Assembly (NCBI GenBank): GCA_028293325.1
Contig: JAQGPA010000099.1
Coordinates: forward strand, 1 to 44,544
Direction: 5' to 3'
Length of the DNA stretch: 44,544 bases
Origin: Pedosphaera sp.
GTDB lineage: Bacteria > Verrucomicrobiota > Verrucomicrobiia > Limisphaerales > Pedosphaeraceae
Below are positions 25,645 through 33,570 of the stretch, piece by piece. The position numbers and the translations under genes were made by a program. The notes under the pieces were generated by a model that was given only the letters and a program-made list of their open reading frames with translations, searched no databases and was not told the DNA's origin. The stretch's first letter is position 1, and each line of letters starts with the position of its first letter.

Positions 25645-26856
25645 ATGCAACTTGACCATCCCATTCGCGTGTTGAAATTTCCCGTGCAAAGGCGGGCGAT
25701 CGCACTCGTGCTGCTGGCGCTTACCCTCCTCATCGGCTCGCGTGAAGGTGCTATGGCGCAAATTATTCCCACCAATGTGGGACATACCAATGATGGCGGG
25801 TTTGCCACAGGACTGACTGTGGCCGGCAATTATCTTTATCTGGCAAATCAATCCGATGGCCTGCGCATTTATGACGTTTCCAACGCCGCCAACCCAATCA
25901 ATGTCGGCCATACCAACATCAACGGCGCCTTTGCCCAGAGCGTTGCGATCGTGGGGACTACTGCCTATCTGGCGAATCATGTGGATGGCGTGCGTGTGTA
26001 TGATGTTTCCAATCCAACCAATCCCGTGAGCATCGGTCACATCAGCAGCAGCAGCGGGAAAGCGATCGGCGTGGCGGCGTCAGGCAATTATCTTTATCTC
26101 GCAAACGATAATGACGGCCTTCGCATCTATGACATTTCCACCCCATCAAATCCCGTAAATGTCGGCCATATTAACAACGGTGGCCGCGCTACCGGTGTTG
26201 CCGTATCAGGCACGCATGTCTACCTTGCCAATGGCACCGACGGCCTGCGCATTTATGACGTTTCCATTCCCACCGCTCCCGTCAACGTTGGCAGCACGAA
26301 TAACGGCGGCCCCGCCAATGCCGTCGCCCTCTCCGGCCATTTCGCCTATCTTGCCAACGACACCGATGGACTGCGCGTTTACGATGTCTCCGATCCCGCC
26401 AAGCCGGTCAACGTCGGTTCCGTGAATGAGGGCGGACGGGCCACGGGCATCACGGTAGCCGGCAATTATGCCTATCTCGCCAATGCCACAAACGGATTTC
26501 GCATTTATGATATTTCCAATCCTGCGAGTCCCGTCAATGTGGGTCACACCAGCACCAATTTTGGCGACTCCGCCAATGCCGTAGCCGTCTCCGGCAGTTA
26601 CGCTTTTCTCGCCAATAATGCCGATGGTCTCCGCATTTACGCCTTGCAACCCCAACTCAGCTCCGGCCCGACGGGCACCAACACATTTTCTTTCTCCTGG
26701 CCGGCCTTTGCCCCATTTGCATTGCAGAAAACCACCAATCTGACTGCAAGTTGGGCCACGCTTACCAACCAGCCCATCCCCATTGGCGTGAGTAATCAGA
26801 TCGTTCTGTCCTCCTCGCCCGTAGGCGGCCAGTTCTATCGACTCATTTCCCAATAG
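25645..26856 (+). CDS. Secreted LVIVD-repeat beta-propeller protein
   Basis: The ATG at 25645 is preferred because it directly precedes a signal peptide (RRAIALVLLALTLLIGS, cleavage near AMA|QII). An upstream in-frame ATG at 25555 lies before it in less plausible sequence. The mature protein has six full LVIVD-type repeats of about 43 residues, each with a (D/N)G(L/F/V)R(I/V)YD(V/I)S core, plus partial end units, as in a seven-bladed propeller. A 60-residue C-terminal domain ends in GQFYRLISQ, like other Verrucomicrobiota extracellular proteins. It is not part of the biosynthetic set and its partner is unknown. The DNA repeats only reflect the protein repeats. Confidence 0.88.
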   Translation: MQLDHPIRVLKFPVQRRAIALVLLALTLLIGSREGAMAQIIPTNVGHTNDGGFATGLTVAGNYLYLANQSDGLRIYDVSNAANPINVGHTNINGAFAQSVAIVGTTAYLANHVDGVRVYDVSNPTNPVSIGHISSSSGKAIGVAASGNYLYLANDNDGLRIYDISTPSNPVNVGHINNGGRATGVAVSGTHVYLANGTDGLRIYDVSIPTAPVNVGSTNNGGPANAVALSGHFAYLANDTDGLRVYDVSDPAKPVNVGSVNEGGRATGITVAGNYAYLANATNGFRIYDISNPASPVNVGHTSTNFGDSANAVAVSGSYAFLANNADGLRIYALQPQLSSGPTGTNTFSFSWPAFAPFALQKTTNLTASWATLTNQPIPIGVSNQIVLSSSPVGGQFYRLISQ

Positions 26857-26882
26857 CCATGGGCCCGATGAAAACTCTTGCC

Positions 26883-26906
26883 AACCGAACCGTCGCTTTC
26901 GGTTTT
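26883..26906 (+). terminator. Short hairpin after the LVIVD gene, possible terminator
   Basis: AACCGAA (26883-26889) pairs with TTCGGTT (26898-26904) across an 8-base loop and is followed by TTGGTT. It lies 26 bp after the LVIVD stop. The stem is only 7 bp and the U-tract is broken, so support is modest. The rest of the 123-bp gap before the VirK-like gene shows nothing further. Confidence 0.35.
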
Positions 26907-26979
26907 GGTTCTGAAAAAGCTGGTGTCCTAAACATAACCGGGTATCCTATTATTCAATGGCCTGTGTCCGGTAGCGTGA

Positions 26980-28029
26980 ATGCGAATCTCTTATCCGCAT
27001 CCCTGCAACTGGCGTCGACAAATCGCAATTGAAGGAAACTTGATCAATTTGCCGATACAATTGTACAGCACAGCCCGGTCAGTTCATCCCGAACCGACTT
27101 TGGGAGATGTCTGCGCACGCGTCAAATACTGCGTCCGCGGATTGATTACCCCCCGTTTGACCTCGGAATGGTTTGCACTGCTCAATTCACCGGACCTCGC
27201 CCCGGTGGTAACGCAACATCCGCATATTCTCAGCAAGCTCCAACGACCCTATTTGCACCGGCGACTGACTCCGCGCGGCCGATTGACCGTGCTCAAGCAC
27301 CATTACGACTTCGTAAAAAAACATCTTTCGGAAAATATCCGAAAGGCGGCCTTCACGAAACCGGGTTTCCTGCTGGCGAATTTGCCGGTACCCGAGCCGT
27401 GCCGTTTTTCACTGCGACTGGCCTATAATGGCGATTACGAAAAGGAAGGTGACCTGAGTCTTTGCCTGACGGACGAAACCAATGGACTTCCGCTGTTCAT
27501 GCTCACGTTCTGTGCCAGCCGGTTTGCCGCTGGCGAACCACGGGAGCTGTTCATTGGCGGTTTGCAAGGCCGCCGGGCCCCCAACCAGCATGAGTTGATC
27601 ATCACTCTGACCCGCTCGCTTCATGGACTGCGACCCAAGGCGCTGCTTATTTTTGCGCTGCAACGCCTGGCGCAACTCTGGGGCATTTCCAGCCTGCGGG
27701 CCGTGGGCGGCGACGAACATATTTACCGCCACATCCGCAAACGCAAGGACTTCGAAGCCAATTACGATGAGTTTTGGCGCGAGTGCCACGGGGAGCAATT
27801 ACCCGATGGCAATTTCCAACTGCCTGTGGTTCCGCTCGTTCGCAATCTCGAGGAACTTCCGGGCAACAAACGCGGAATGTATCGCAAGCGCTATGCCATG
27901 CTGGGGCAACTGGGGGAGGAAATTCGCCGCCAAATCATCCCCGCGCAGCCGGGTACCTCCGCGGTGCCGATGATGGTGGATCCTTTCAATCTCTTCGCCT
28001 TCAATGCTCGCGTGACCACTCCCAAGTGA
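26980..28029 (+). CDS. VirK/YbjX family protein (DUF535)
   Basis: The 349-residue protein matches the DUF535 family. An N-terminal region with HPHILSKLQRPYL and RLTVLKHHYDF is followed by a central FSLRLAYNGDYEKEGDLSLCLTDE sandwich. A GLQGRRAPN block and a VGGDEHIYRH segment complete the pattern. VirK/YbjX proteins are linked to envelope function and resistance to antimicrobial peptides in enterobacteria, but their biochemistry is not settled. No signal peptide is evident. It is a single gene, convergent with the DUF4340 gene (23-bp gap). The relation to the biosynthetic cluster is unknown. Confidence 0.85.
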   Translation: MRISYPHPCNWRRQIAIEGNLINLPIQLYSTARSVHPEPTLGDVCARVKYCVRGLITPRLTSEWFALLNSPDLAPVVTQHPHILSKLQRPYLHRRLTPRGRLTVLKHHYDFVKKHLSENIRKAAFTKPGFLLANLPVPEPCRFSLRLAYNGDYEKEGDLSLCLTDETNGLPLFMLTFCASRFAAGEPRELFIGGLQGRRAPNQHELIITLTRSLHGLRPKALLIFALQRLAQLWGISSLRAVGGDEHIYRHIRKRKDFEANYDEFWRECHGEQLPDGNFQLPVVPLVRNLEELPGNKRGMYRKRYAMLGQLGEEIRRQIIPAQPGTSAVPMMVDPFNLFAFNARVTTPK

Positions 28030-28052
28030 CCCGTTGGCGGCGTTTCCAAAAA

Positions 28053-29234
28053 TCAATTCTTCTCGGGCGCAGCTGCCTCGGGTTTCGCCTCTTCCTTTTT
28101 ATCCACCAGCAAATCCTTCCGTTCCTTTAAAATCGGATCAATATTGTAGCTCGGCACCAGATAGGTCCGCTGCTCAAAAAATTTGGCTGCCTTGAGCTTC
28201 TCTTCCAGTTGCTTTTGCCGTTCCGCAAAGGCTTTGTCCGCCTGCACCATGTCTTCCGGCTTCTCTTCCTTGGCGCGCGTGCGCTCCTTTGGAAAATTCG
28301 CCGCCACCGTCACAGTGATCGGATAATCATCGCCGGACTTCCTGCCCACCTTCACCGTGTAGGTGAAATCATCAAATGTTTCGACGGTTATCACCGTCGG
28401 TTTATCCAAACCATTATCTTCCGGCTTGGCGGACAAGGCCACCACATCGTTAAAGGATGGGGCGGTAAATGGACTCGTCATACCGGACGCCTTGGTGCTG
28501 TCCAGCTTCTCCTCCGGCTTGGCTTCCGCGAACTTCCAATCTCCCGTCTCCGTGTCGCGCACCAACTTCCAGGAATTGGTGGTTTCGGCAAAGGCGACCG
28601 CGATGGCCTTGGGCCGCTCCACCTTGAAAAAATCCTTCTTGAGCCATTGTTCGGGCTTCGCCTCCACATTGCCCAGCGGATCGCCAATTAAGAGCGCGTT
28701 CTGGTTGTTCCCGGCCAGCATTACATAGCGGCCATCTGGATATCCCGCGTCACCAAATTGAGCCGCTTGCGCCCCTTGTGGTTTGCGAACATGCTTCTTG
28801 CCCAGCGTTAGCGCCCGGATGTTCTTCTCTTCCTTGTCCTTCAGTTCCAGCAGGACGCCGGAGTTGGTCGCCGGTCCCGGTGGCGTCAATTCCAACCGCG
28901 GCAACTGCGAAACCCCAATCTGCTCGACTTGCACCACCTTCAACTCGCGCGCCTTGAGCAGAAAACTGCTGATGTCCGAAAAATTCGCCGGATATTCGTT
29001 GCGCTCGCGCACCCGCCAGAGGTCATCCTTCTTCACCAGATTCAGTTCATTCGTGCCCTGCTTGATGCTGATGTGCGCAACGTCGTTGATGGGAAAGTTC
29101 TCACCCAAAAGTTTTTGACCCGCGCCTTGTTCTCCGCTTCCGGATTCATGGTTGCGGTTTTTCTGGACGAGCCAACCGGCGCCGCCCAGCACGATTAACA
29201 GCACGAAAAGAATTCCGAATTGTTTCCGATTCAT
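28053..29234 (-). CDS. DUF4340 membrane-anchored protein of the Gld-type ABC operon
   Basis: A 393-residue protein with one N-terminal transmembrane anchor (about 7-23) and a long periplasmic part carrying NDVAHISIKQGTNELNLVKKDDLWRV, the typical start of DUF4340 proteins. Two such repeats appear, at about 50-150 and 190-310, followed by a Lys/Glu-rich tail. It is the last of four minus-strand genes and its start overlaps the GldG-like stop (ATGA). DUF4340 proteins routinely follow GldA-GldF-GldG-type ABC genes, and their role in the complex is not known. Confidence 0.9.
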   Translation of the reverse strand: MNRKQFGILFVLLIVLGGAGWLVQKNRNHESGSGEQGAGQKLLGENFPINDVAHISIKQGTNELNLVKKDDLWRVRERNEYPANFSDISSFLLKARELKVVQVEQIGVSQLPRLELTPPGPATNSGVLLELKDKEEKNIRALTLGKKHVRKPQGAQAAQFGDAGYPDGRYVMLAGNNQNALLIGDPLGNVEAKPEQWLKKDFFKVERPKAIAVAFAETTNSWKLVRDTETGDWKFAEAKPEEKLDSTKASGMTSPFTAPSFNDVVALSAKPEDNGLDKPTVITVETFDDFTYTVKVGRKSGDDYPITVTVAANFPKERTRAKEEKPEDMVQADKAFAERQKQLEEKLKAAKFFEQRTYLVPSYNIDPILKERKDLLVDKKEEAKPEAAAPEKN

Positions 29235-31159
29235 TTGGCTGAGGTGCGTTTCTGTTTAAATCCGGCCAAGCAGATGCCGAACAGCGCCACCGCCGCTGGC
29301 ATGCCCAGGATGTTGGCCCACTTAAGCCTGTTCTGCAATGCGTCCTTCTCCCGGGCCAAACTTTTTTTCTCCTGCTTCAACTGGACATTGATTTCCGCCG
29401 CCTTCTTCTTGAGCTTGTCGAGTTCCACCTGCTGTTCCGGCGAGAGAATAAATCGCTGCTGCCCTTGTTCCTTGTTATTCACCTGCAATTCGTTGATCCG
29501 CTGCTGGGTTTCCTGCTGGCTGTCCGCGAATTCCTTCACCTTGCTTTGGAAAAGCGCATCTGCCTTTGCCTCCATCGCCCGGATGCGTGTGAATGGCCGG
29601 TTATGCGATGCCCGGCTGCGAATACTGATAAGATCGCTGTCCCCGGTAAGTTGCTCCACCAGGTTTTGTGCCAGGTTCAGATTCCCGTTCATCGCCGTAA
29701 TTTGTGGCCCCAGAATGGTCTGCTGCTGCCGCAGGGCAAACTGATCAAAAAGCATGTCCGCATCACCAAAGAGCACCACCGCGCCTTCTCCCTTGGCTTC
29801 CTTGATCGTATTGTCATCGGCCTTTTTCTCCTCGGCCGGTTTGCTCCCATCCTTGCTGTCCGGCTTCGTTTCTTTCGGCTTACCGTCAGGAAAGGCGGTC
29901 TTGAACTTGCCGCTCAGCCGGATGGCCAGCGCATATTCGGTCCCGGACGGTTTGAAATCCTTCAGGATGTTTTCCCCGCCAAAACTGGCCATGGTCCCGT
30001 CCACCAGTTGCGAATCCTTGGTGGTCTTTAGCAACACGGTTTCCTTCAAACCCGCCACCGGCGTCCCGGTAAACACCCCGCCCATGGGAATCCAGATATC
30101 GTCAATTTCACTCGTCACCACGTCATCCTTGTTGATGCCCGGTCCGGTCACCGAGAGAAAGGCCGGCGCATCGCTGGGCTGATTGTTCCGCCCCATCAAC
30201 CGCAATTTATAATTTTGGTCCGCGGCAACCTTGCTCGTGTCAAACTGAATTCCCCAGGCATTCAGCAGCTTTGGCAGGGACGAACCGCCACCCGGCATCT
30301 GACCCATCATCGGATTTTGACCCCGGCTGTCCGCCAACGACGTCGCATCTAGGAACGCAATCAACTTCCCACCCCGCATGATGAACTGGTCAATGGCATA
30401 TTGCGCCTGCTCTGAAATCTCCTTGGGATGAATCACCACCAGCTCTTTGATGCTCTCATCAATCTTGTCGGTGTTCATCTCCACCTGCTTGACGGTGTAA
30501 CTGGACTTCAGCTCACTCACAAAAACCCACGGGTCCTGTCCCTGCCCCGGCTGGCCCATCTGCTCCATCATCGGATTGCTCGGCATCCCAAACACCGGGA
30601 GCGCACTCATGATTCCCACCACCGGTTTCTCCGGCGTTCCCACACTGGCAATGGCGCGGGAGATGTCATATTCCAGCAATCGTTCGCGATCCGGCATAAG
30701 AAATGGAATCGCCTGCTTCTCGTCCAGCATGCTGATGGCTAGTCCCAGGTAAAACTTCTCACCCGAGGACAGCAACTGGCCTTCCACTCCATCCAACCGC
30801 GCCGAATCCTCCGCGTCCGAGTCCGGTTTCGGATCGTATTGCTCAAATATAATTTTCCCTTTGGCGGCTTGTTTGTATTCCGCCAGCAAATCCTGCACAT
30901 GCTGCGCGTAGGTCTTGACCGAGAGTGTCTCCGGATTGCCGTTGTCGCTGCTGGAATAATAAAATCGGATTTTCACCGGAGTATCCAGCTTTTGCAAAAT
31001 CGACTTTGTTCCCGCCGAGAGTGTGTACGCCTTTTCCTTGGTGAGATCCACGCGTTGCTTCACGGTGTTGGTGAGCGCGTTGAACGCGATCAGGATTACC
31101 ACCAATATGGCCACGCCGCCCACCGAATAGAGAATCGTTTCGAATGAATTCTTCTTCAT
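29231..31159 (-). CDS. GldG-like ABC-associated extracytoplasmic protein
   Basis: The 642-residue protein has an N-terminal transmembrane helix (about 12-30), then a large periplasmic region. It contains KEKAYTLSAGTKSILQKLDTPVKIRFYYS, characteristic of ABC-2-type auxiliary proteins such as GldG. A coiled-coil, Gln/Lys-rich region lies at about 530-610 and a second transmembrane helix near the C-terminus (about 615-633). It follows the permease by 16 bp. In Bacteroidota GldG works with GldA and GldF in gliding; related genes in non-gliding phyla have unknown substrates. Membership in this transporter family is clear; gliding is not implied. Confidence 0.88.
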   Translation of the reverse strand: MKKNSFETILYSVGGVAILVVILIAFNALTNTVKQRVDLTKEKAYTLSAGTKSILQKLDTPVKIRFYYSSSDNGNPETLSVKTYAQHVQDLLAEYKQAAKGKIIFEQYDPKPDSDAEDSARLDGVEGQLLSSGEKFYLGLAISMLDEKQAIPFLMPDRERLLEYDISRAIASVGTPEKPVVGIMSALPVFGMPSNPMMEQMGQPGQGQDPWVFVSELKSSYTVKQVEMNTDKIDESIKELVVIHPKEISEQAQYAIDQFIMRGGKLIAFLDATSLADSRGQNPMMGQMPGGGSSLPKLLNAWGIQFDTSKVAADQNYKLRLMGRNNQPSDAPAFLSVTGPGINKDDVVTSEIDDIWIPMGGVFTGTPVAGLKETVLLKTTKDSQLVDGTMASFGGENILKDFKPSGTEYALAIRLSGKFKTAFPDGKPKETKPDSKDGSKPAEEKKADDNTIKEAKGEGAVVLFGDADMLFDQFALRQQQTILGPQITAMNGNLNLAQNLVEQLTGDSDLISIRSRASHNRPFTRIRAMEAKADALFQSKVKEFADSQQETQQRINELQVNNKEQGQQRFILSPEQQVELDKLKKKAAEINVQLKQEKKSLAREKDALQNRLKWANILGMPAAVALFGICLAGFKQKRTSAK

Positions 31160-31175
31160 CGCTCGTAAAATTAAT

Positions 31176-31925
31176 TTAACCGGCCCGATGTCCGCGAATA
31201 ATCACCCCGGTGGTGAACAGGGAAAACACCATGATGGACAAAAAGAAAATCACGTCCCGGGAATCCAAAATGCCCTTTTGCAATCCGTCGAAATGCGTCA
31301 TCACGCTGAAAGCCGCCACGGTCTCCACCAGCCACGGTTTGAAATTCAGCGTATGATAAAGAAAGTTGGTCACCGGCGGATAGCCGACCAGAATCAGCAG
31401 GAAACAAATCGCCACGGCGATGATAAAGCTGATCACCTGGTTACGCGTTATGGCCGACGTCATGCAACTCACCGCCAGATAACTTCCCGCCAACAGCAGA
31501 CTGCCCACATAACTCCCAAAAATCACCCCGTTATCAGGACTGCCCAAATAATTCACCGTCAGAACAATGGGGAACGTCAGTGCCAGCGCAATCGCCAGAA
31601 ACAGCCACGAGGCCAGGAATTTTCCCACGATCGCCTGCCATGGGGTGATGGGCATGGTCAGCAGCAACTCCATGGTGCCCGACCGGCGCTCCTCCGACCA
31701 CAACCGCATCCCCACCGCCGGCACCAGGAACAAATAAAGCCACGGATGCCAGACGAAAAATGAGGTCAGGGAAGCCTCGCCGCGCTCAAAAAATCCACCT
31801 AGCATGAATGTGAAGAACCCGGTCAACAACAGAAAGATCACGATGACCACATACGCCACGGGTGACGCGAAATAACCCACCAATTCGCGTTTCGCAATGG
31901 TCTTGATGTTGGCGCAGCCGTTCAT
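31176..31925 (-). CDS. ABC-2 type transporter permease (GldF-like)
   Basis: A 249-residue membrane protein with six predicted transmembrane helices. The sequence SEERRSGTMELLLTMPI after the second helix is the typical ABC-2 coupling-loop signature. Its ATG overlaps the stop of the ATPase gene, so subunits are co-translated. It forms the membrane channel of the transporter with the ATPase, and the GldG-like and DUF4340 proteins add the periplasmic part. Confidence 0.92.
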   Translation of the reverse strand: MNGCANIKTIAKRELVGYFASPVAYVVIVIFLLLTGFFTFMLGGFFERGEASLTSFFVWHPWLYLFLVPAVGMRLWSEERRSGTMELLLTMPITPWQAIVGKFLASWLFLAIALALTFPIVLTVNYLGSPDNGVIFGSYVGSLLLAGSYLAVSCMTSAITRNQVISFIIAVAICFLLILVGYPPVTNFLYHTLNFKPWLVETVAAFSVMTHFDGLQKGILDSRDVIFFLSIMVFSLFTTGVIIRGHRAG

Positions 31926-32893
31926 TTCGACTCCTCCTTCATGGTGTCGGGCATGGTAATATTCCGGAACACTTCATCTAATCGGCCTTCTTCCGTATGC
32001 AATTCTTCAATCCTCCAACCTTGCGCGGCATCGGCGATGCTCTGGGCCAGCGCGCCATTCGCCGCACTGTTCACTCCACCGCTCTTCGGGAAAACCCGCG
32101 CGGTGACGTTGGTGGACTCTTCCTTCAGAATGACTGTCTTCTTCACCGTCGAAAGTTGCGCCAGCTTCTGGCTCAGCGCTGCGGCGGTAATGCCGTTGAC
32201 GCGCAATGTCACCGCCCCCGCCCAATCGGACTTCTGCCGCAATTGTTGCGGTGTGCCATTGGCCACAATCTTGCCGCGATCGATGATGATCGCCCGCGAA
32301 CAGACCGCATCCACCTCTTCCAAAATATGCGTCGAAAAAATAATCGCCTTCTTTTGCCCCATATTTCGGATCAAGGTGCGAATCTCATGCTTTTGATTCG
32401 GATCCAATCCGTCCGTCGGCTCATCCAGAATCAACACATCGGGATCATGAATAATCGATTGGGCAAAACAGGTGCGATGTCGGTACCCCTTGGACAATGT
32501 CTCCACGCTTTGATGCAGCACAGCTTCCAGAAAACACATCTCCACGGCCCGCTGCACCGCCTTGCGTTTCAACTCGCCGCGCAATCCCCGGATTTCAGCC
32601 GCAAAACTCAAAAAGCCGTGCACCGTCATGTCGGTATAAGCTGGCGCATTTTCCGGCAGATACCCGATCAACCGCTTCGCCGGAATCGGATTTTCCTCCA
32701 TGTCAAACCCGCCTACGGTAACGGAGCCGCCGGACGGCGGAATGAAGCCGGTGATCATCCGCATGGTGGTGGATTTACCCGCGCCATTGGGCCCGAGGAA
32801 TCCGAGCACCTCACCGCGCTCAACGGAGAATGAAATACCATCAACCGCGCGTTTCGCGCCGAATACTTTTACCAGATTTTGGACCTGAATCAT
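31922..32893 (-). CDS. ABC transporter ATP-binding protein (GldA-like)
   Basis: The 323-residue protein has a Walker A motif GPNGAGKST, an ABC signature variant (LSKGYRHR), Walker B LILDEPTDGLD and the switch His in FSTHILEE. A C-terminal 100-residue extension with ATPase-family-typical strands (TLRVNGITAAAL) follows. It drives an ABC-2 transporter with the three downstream genes. It is the first gene of the operon; the 182-bp divergent region upstream contains a perfect 10-bp inverted repeat. Confidence 0.93.
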   Translation of the reverse strand: MIQVQNLVKVFGAKRAVDGISFSVERGEVLGFLGPNGAGKSTTMRMITGFIPPSGGSVTVGGFDMEENPIPAKRLIGYLPENAPAYTDMTVHGFLSFAAEIRGLRGELKRKAVQRAVEMCFLEAVLHQSVETLSKGYRHRTCFAQSIIHDPDVLILDEPTDGLDPNQKHEIRTLIRNMGQKKAIIFSTHILEEVDAVCSRAIIIDRGKIVANGTPQQLRQKSDWAGAVTLRVNGITAAALSQKLAQLSTVKKTVILKEESTNVTARVFPKSGGVNSAANGALAQSIADAAQGWRIEELHTEEGRLDEVFRNITMPDTMKEESK

Positions 32894-32933
32894 GTTACTT
32901 TTCCCATTGAAAGCCAGGATGAACCGTGGAGAT

Positions 32934-32963
32934 AACCAGTTTATACAAAAAAGTAAACTGGTT
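32934..32963. repeat. 10-bp perfect inverted repeat in the divergent gap upstream of the ABC operon
   Basis: AACCAGTTTA (32934-32943) and TAAACTGGTT (32954-32963) are exact reverse complements across a 10-base spacer TACAAAAAAG. The site begins 41 bp upstream of the ABC ATPase ATG on the minus strand, so it could be an operator or a 5'-leader hairpin. A second 7-bp pair AGTTGTC/GACAACT (32989-32995, 33028-33034) lies further into the 182-bp gap. No regulator gene adjoins it. Confidence 0.5.
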
Positions 32964-33075
32964 TTTCACAAACCATTGTCATTATCACAGTTGTCTCGTA
33001 GAGTACTGCACAAGTTCCGGCAGATTTGACAACTAGGAAAAGAGATGTTCAAAAAAATTTAATGTCAGGGTCAAG

Positions 33076-33570
33076 ATGAAAACAGAAAACCTGGGCCAGA
33101 ATTGCCTTTATCGTTGTATTGGAACAAACCTGGTTCTGCTCTTAATCCTGCTGACGAGTTGCCGGACGGCCCCGCCGATCCTACCGGTAAATCTAGCCGC
33201 ACCCGGATGGACCACGCGCCAGGGCCAGGCGGTCTGGCGACCAAAAAAAGAAGGGCCGGAAATAGCCGGTGAACTTCTGGTGGCCACACGTCCAGACGGA
33301 GCCAGCTTCGTGCAATTCACCAAAACTCCCCTGCCCTTTGTTGTTGCCCAAACCACCAGCAATTCCTGGCAGATCCATATCGTGCTCAATAATAAAACTT
33401 ATTCGGGAAATGGAACCCCGCCCGCCCGTCTCCTTTGGCTTCACCTTCCCCGTTGTCTGTCCGGTTCTCCGCCGCCTAAATTCTGGCAATGGCAGTTGCT
33501 CGGTGACGACTCCTGGCGACTCTCCAACCAAAGGACCGGCGAATTCCTCGAAGGTTACCTTTCTCCATGA
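33076..33570 (+). CDS. Outer-membrane lipoprotein-like small protein, first gene of the export block
   Basis: A 164-residue protein with an N-terminal hydrophobic stretch ending in LLTSC, a lipobox with Cys29 as the lipid-modified residue. The rest is beta-rich with many Trp and Pro (WTTRQGQAVWRPKKE, FWQWQLLGDDSWRL), a look shared by small lipoproteins of aryl-polyene clusters. Its stop overlaps the start of the MMPL-acyltransferase gene (ATGA), so the two are coupled. A role in moving or anchoring the finished lipid at the outer membrane is inference. Confidence 0.75.
   Translation: MKTENLGQNCLYRCIGTNLVLLLILLTSCRTAPPILPVNLAAPGWTTRQGQAVWRPKKEGPEIAGELLVATRPDGASFVQFTKTPLPFVVAQTTSNSWQIHIVLNNKTYSGNGTPPARLLWLHLPRCLSGSPPPKFWQWQLLGDDSWRLSNQRTGEFLEGYLSP

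Noticed and set aside
25780..26650. Regular DNA repeats of about 130 bases, CRISPR-like at first glance
   Set aside because: They are in frame and encode LVIVD protein repeats; units vary in sequence and have no spacers.
33026..33063. TTGACA followed by TTTAAT as a promoter for the export block
   Set aside because: Spacing of about 26 bp is too long for a sigma-70 promoter and no better -10 box was found.
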